Below the pieces are notes generated by a model. The model saw nothing but the letters and a program-made list of their open reading frames with translations. It was not told where the DNA came from and ran no database searches. The position numbers were made by a program, and so were the translations under genes. Below, piece after piece: positions 63,070-64,000 of a stretch of 64,000 bases of DNA. How positions within the stretch are numbered: position 1 is the first letter of the stretch; the number at the start of each line of letters is the position of its first letter. The stretch comes from Saprospiraceae bacterium UBA2329 (GTDB lineage: Bacteria > Bacteroidota > Bacteroidia > Chitinophagales > Saprospiraceae): assembly GCA_002344975.1 (NCBI GenBank), contig DDUV01000081.1:1-64000 (forward strand), in the 5' to 3' direction.

Positions 63070-63840
63070 CTACCCTTCAAACAATACCTCCACCATATCC
63101 TCCTGTACCAGCCCAAGTAAGGAAGCTGCCTTGCCCATATACACAGCAATTTCGAGGTATCCCGACGCATTGAACAGGCACAGCGGCTCGCCCACAGGTG
63201 CTTCGGCGTAGTGTTGGCTGAGTTGCGTAATCGGTTCGTGTCGTTTATAATGCAGGCTGAATGAGCGCCCTTGCCCAACGGCATCAAACAAACTGCGCGA
63301 GATATTGAGTACCACGTTTTCAAAATTATCCACATGAATAACGGTACCCCGGATGTGCGACGGGCCTGTAACCGGCTGAAAAGTAATGCGTTGTAAAATA
63401 GAACCGGCCGGTAGTCCCACTTTTTCCAAAGGCTGCCCACCGGCGATGTGCGCCACGGCAAAAGCATACAATTCCCGCAGCGAGAAGGCGTCGTTGTCTT
63501 CGTACTCAAGCCTGAAAGCCTGTTCCGGCGCCGGCGCCAGCACCAGCGAGAACACGCCATTGTCAGGGCCGATGAAATAATGCCCCTGATGTGAAATGAC
63601 TAAAAAATCGCGATGTGGGGCATAGTAATTGTTGACCCAAACCAAATGAATAGTTCCAGCCGGATAATGCTTCCAGACGTTGCTCAGTATAAAGGCCGCC
63701 TGCACAATATCGAAGTTTTGAACCTGATGCGTCACATCGGCGAGCAACAAAGGCGCGGCTTTTTGCAGGAGGCAACCTTTGAGTGCCGGGAGGGCGTAGT
63801 CTTGCTCTCCGAGGTCTGTTGTCAGTGTTACTATTTGCAT
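63070..63840 (-). CDS. SAM hydroxide adenosyltransferase (DUF62 family)
   Basis: The 256-residue protein matches the DUF62/SAM-hydrolase family: IVTLTTDLGEQDYALPALKG, LLLADVTHQVQNFDIVQAAF, IHLVWVNNYY, YFIGPDNGVFSLVLA, and IHVDNFENVVLNI in the C-terminal domain. Members cleave SAM with water to adenosine and methionine; halogenases of the same fold have extra loops not seen here. Metabolic role uncertain. It is a single gene next to the promoter of a gene beyond the window. Confidence 0.93.
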   Translation of the reverse strand: MQIVTLTTDLGEQDYALPALKGCLLQKAAPLLLADVTHQVQNFDIVQAAFILSNVWKHYPAGTIHLVWVNNYYAPHRDFLVISHQGHYFIGPDNGVFSLVLAPAPEQAFRLEYEDNDAFSLRELYAFAVAHIAGGQPLEKVGLPAGSILQRITFQPVTGPSHIRGTVIHVDNFENVVLNISRSLFDAVGQGRSFSLHYKRHEPITQLSQHYAEAPVGEPLCLFNASGYLEIAVYMGKAASLLGLVQEDMVEVLFEG

Positions 63841-63934
63841 GAAAAGGCAACTGCTGTGATGAAGCGGTAAAATTAGAAAAGAATGTGGATAAATATTTCA
63901 GACAAAACGTAAGAGATGTTTGGAACGCTCGGCG

Positions 63935-63942
63935 TACCTTTG
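63935..63942 (+). promoter_or_regulatory. TACCTTTG -7 element of a gene beyond the window
   Basis: Exact consensus on the plus strand. No start codon follows with a long frame before 64000, so the gene begins outside the window. Confidence 0.5.
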
Positions 63943-64000
63943 GTGGGAAAGATTTAAAAAGCCGGATGAACTTTTTTTGACAGCCTCCGGTTGTGTGTCT

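Overview
This window is chromosomal DNA from a member of the phylum Bacteroidota, most likely a Saprospiria/Chitinophagia-type environmental bacterium (inference). The evidence seen directly is the repeated promoter element TAnnTTTG (mostly TACCTTTG or TATTTTTG), sometimes with a TTTG about 19-21 bases upstream; secreted proteins ending in type IX secretion (Por) sorting domains; a lipoprotein-type TamL outer-membrane assembly protein; carboxynorspermidine decarboxylase; and starts without clear Shine-Dalgarno sequences. I see no rRNA, tRNA, CRISPR array, intact insertion sequence or prophage.

Layout. 1-211: a promoter, a folded segment and tandem terminators, read as a candidate small RNA. 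212-2010: a queuosine-precursor transporter and a secreted barrel-like protein. 2011-4894: an accessory AT-rich island with two long hairpins, a well-formed promoter, a CHAT caspase-like protease with an N-terminal effector-associated domain, an alpha/beta hydrolase, and a WG-repeat lipoprotein. 5029-11612: an SLC13-type permease and a 1600-residue protein joining a DEDDh exonuclease, a RecQ-type helicase and a UvrD-type helicase. 11638-14938 (minus): an alpha/alpha-toroid protein coupled to an OmpA protein, then a PIN-domain toxin-antitoxin pair with 9-bp iterons. 15217-26542: housekeeping genes (MazG-like, Dtd, HMG-CoA synthase, a large zinc metalloprotease, TrxB, a PA0069-type radical SAM enzyme, DinB-like, GH29 fucosidase, AspRS). 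26903-29994: an antitoxin with a decayed PIN toxin directly abutting the recA promoter, recA, and a pair made of an extremely acidic protein and a DUF5995 protein. 29999-35706 (minus): an overlapping leuA-leuC-leuD-leuB-ilvA operon. 35910-43406: a membrane protein, a lipoprotein, a class A penicillin-binding protein, a SPOUT RNA methyltransferase and TamL. 43638-46741: tandem duplicated secreted M43-like metalloproteases. 46942-48091: a HipA-like kinase with DUF3037. 48183-56041: a DUF3298-like protein, CutC, a U32 (TrhP-like) enzyme coupled to a ferredoxin, NspC, PrmC and a two-lamin-tail-domain secreted protein. 56224-63840: a methyltransferase-like gene with a TlpA-type thiol oxidoreductase, a fungal-type cytosine deaminase, a class III aminotransferase, an NtrB/NtrC-type two-component pair bracketed by inverted 26-bp repeats, and a SAM hydrolase.

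How the genes fit together. The leu/ilvA operon makes leucine and the 2-oxobutanoate for isoleucine. TamL and the penicillin-binding protein serve the envelope. The Por-tagged proteins leave through the type IX system. The strongest candidate for an undescribed system is the CHAT protease plus alpha/beta hydrolase, because it pairs a predicted regulated protease with a predicted lipase/esterase-like effector under its own promoter and below unusual, mutually exclusive RNA hairpins. The nuclease/double-helicase fusion is second. Two dispersed intergenic repeat families (an AGCTTGCAG-type and a GAACCCGAAAC-type) recur through the window.
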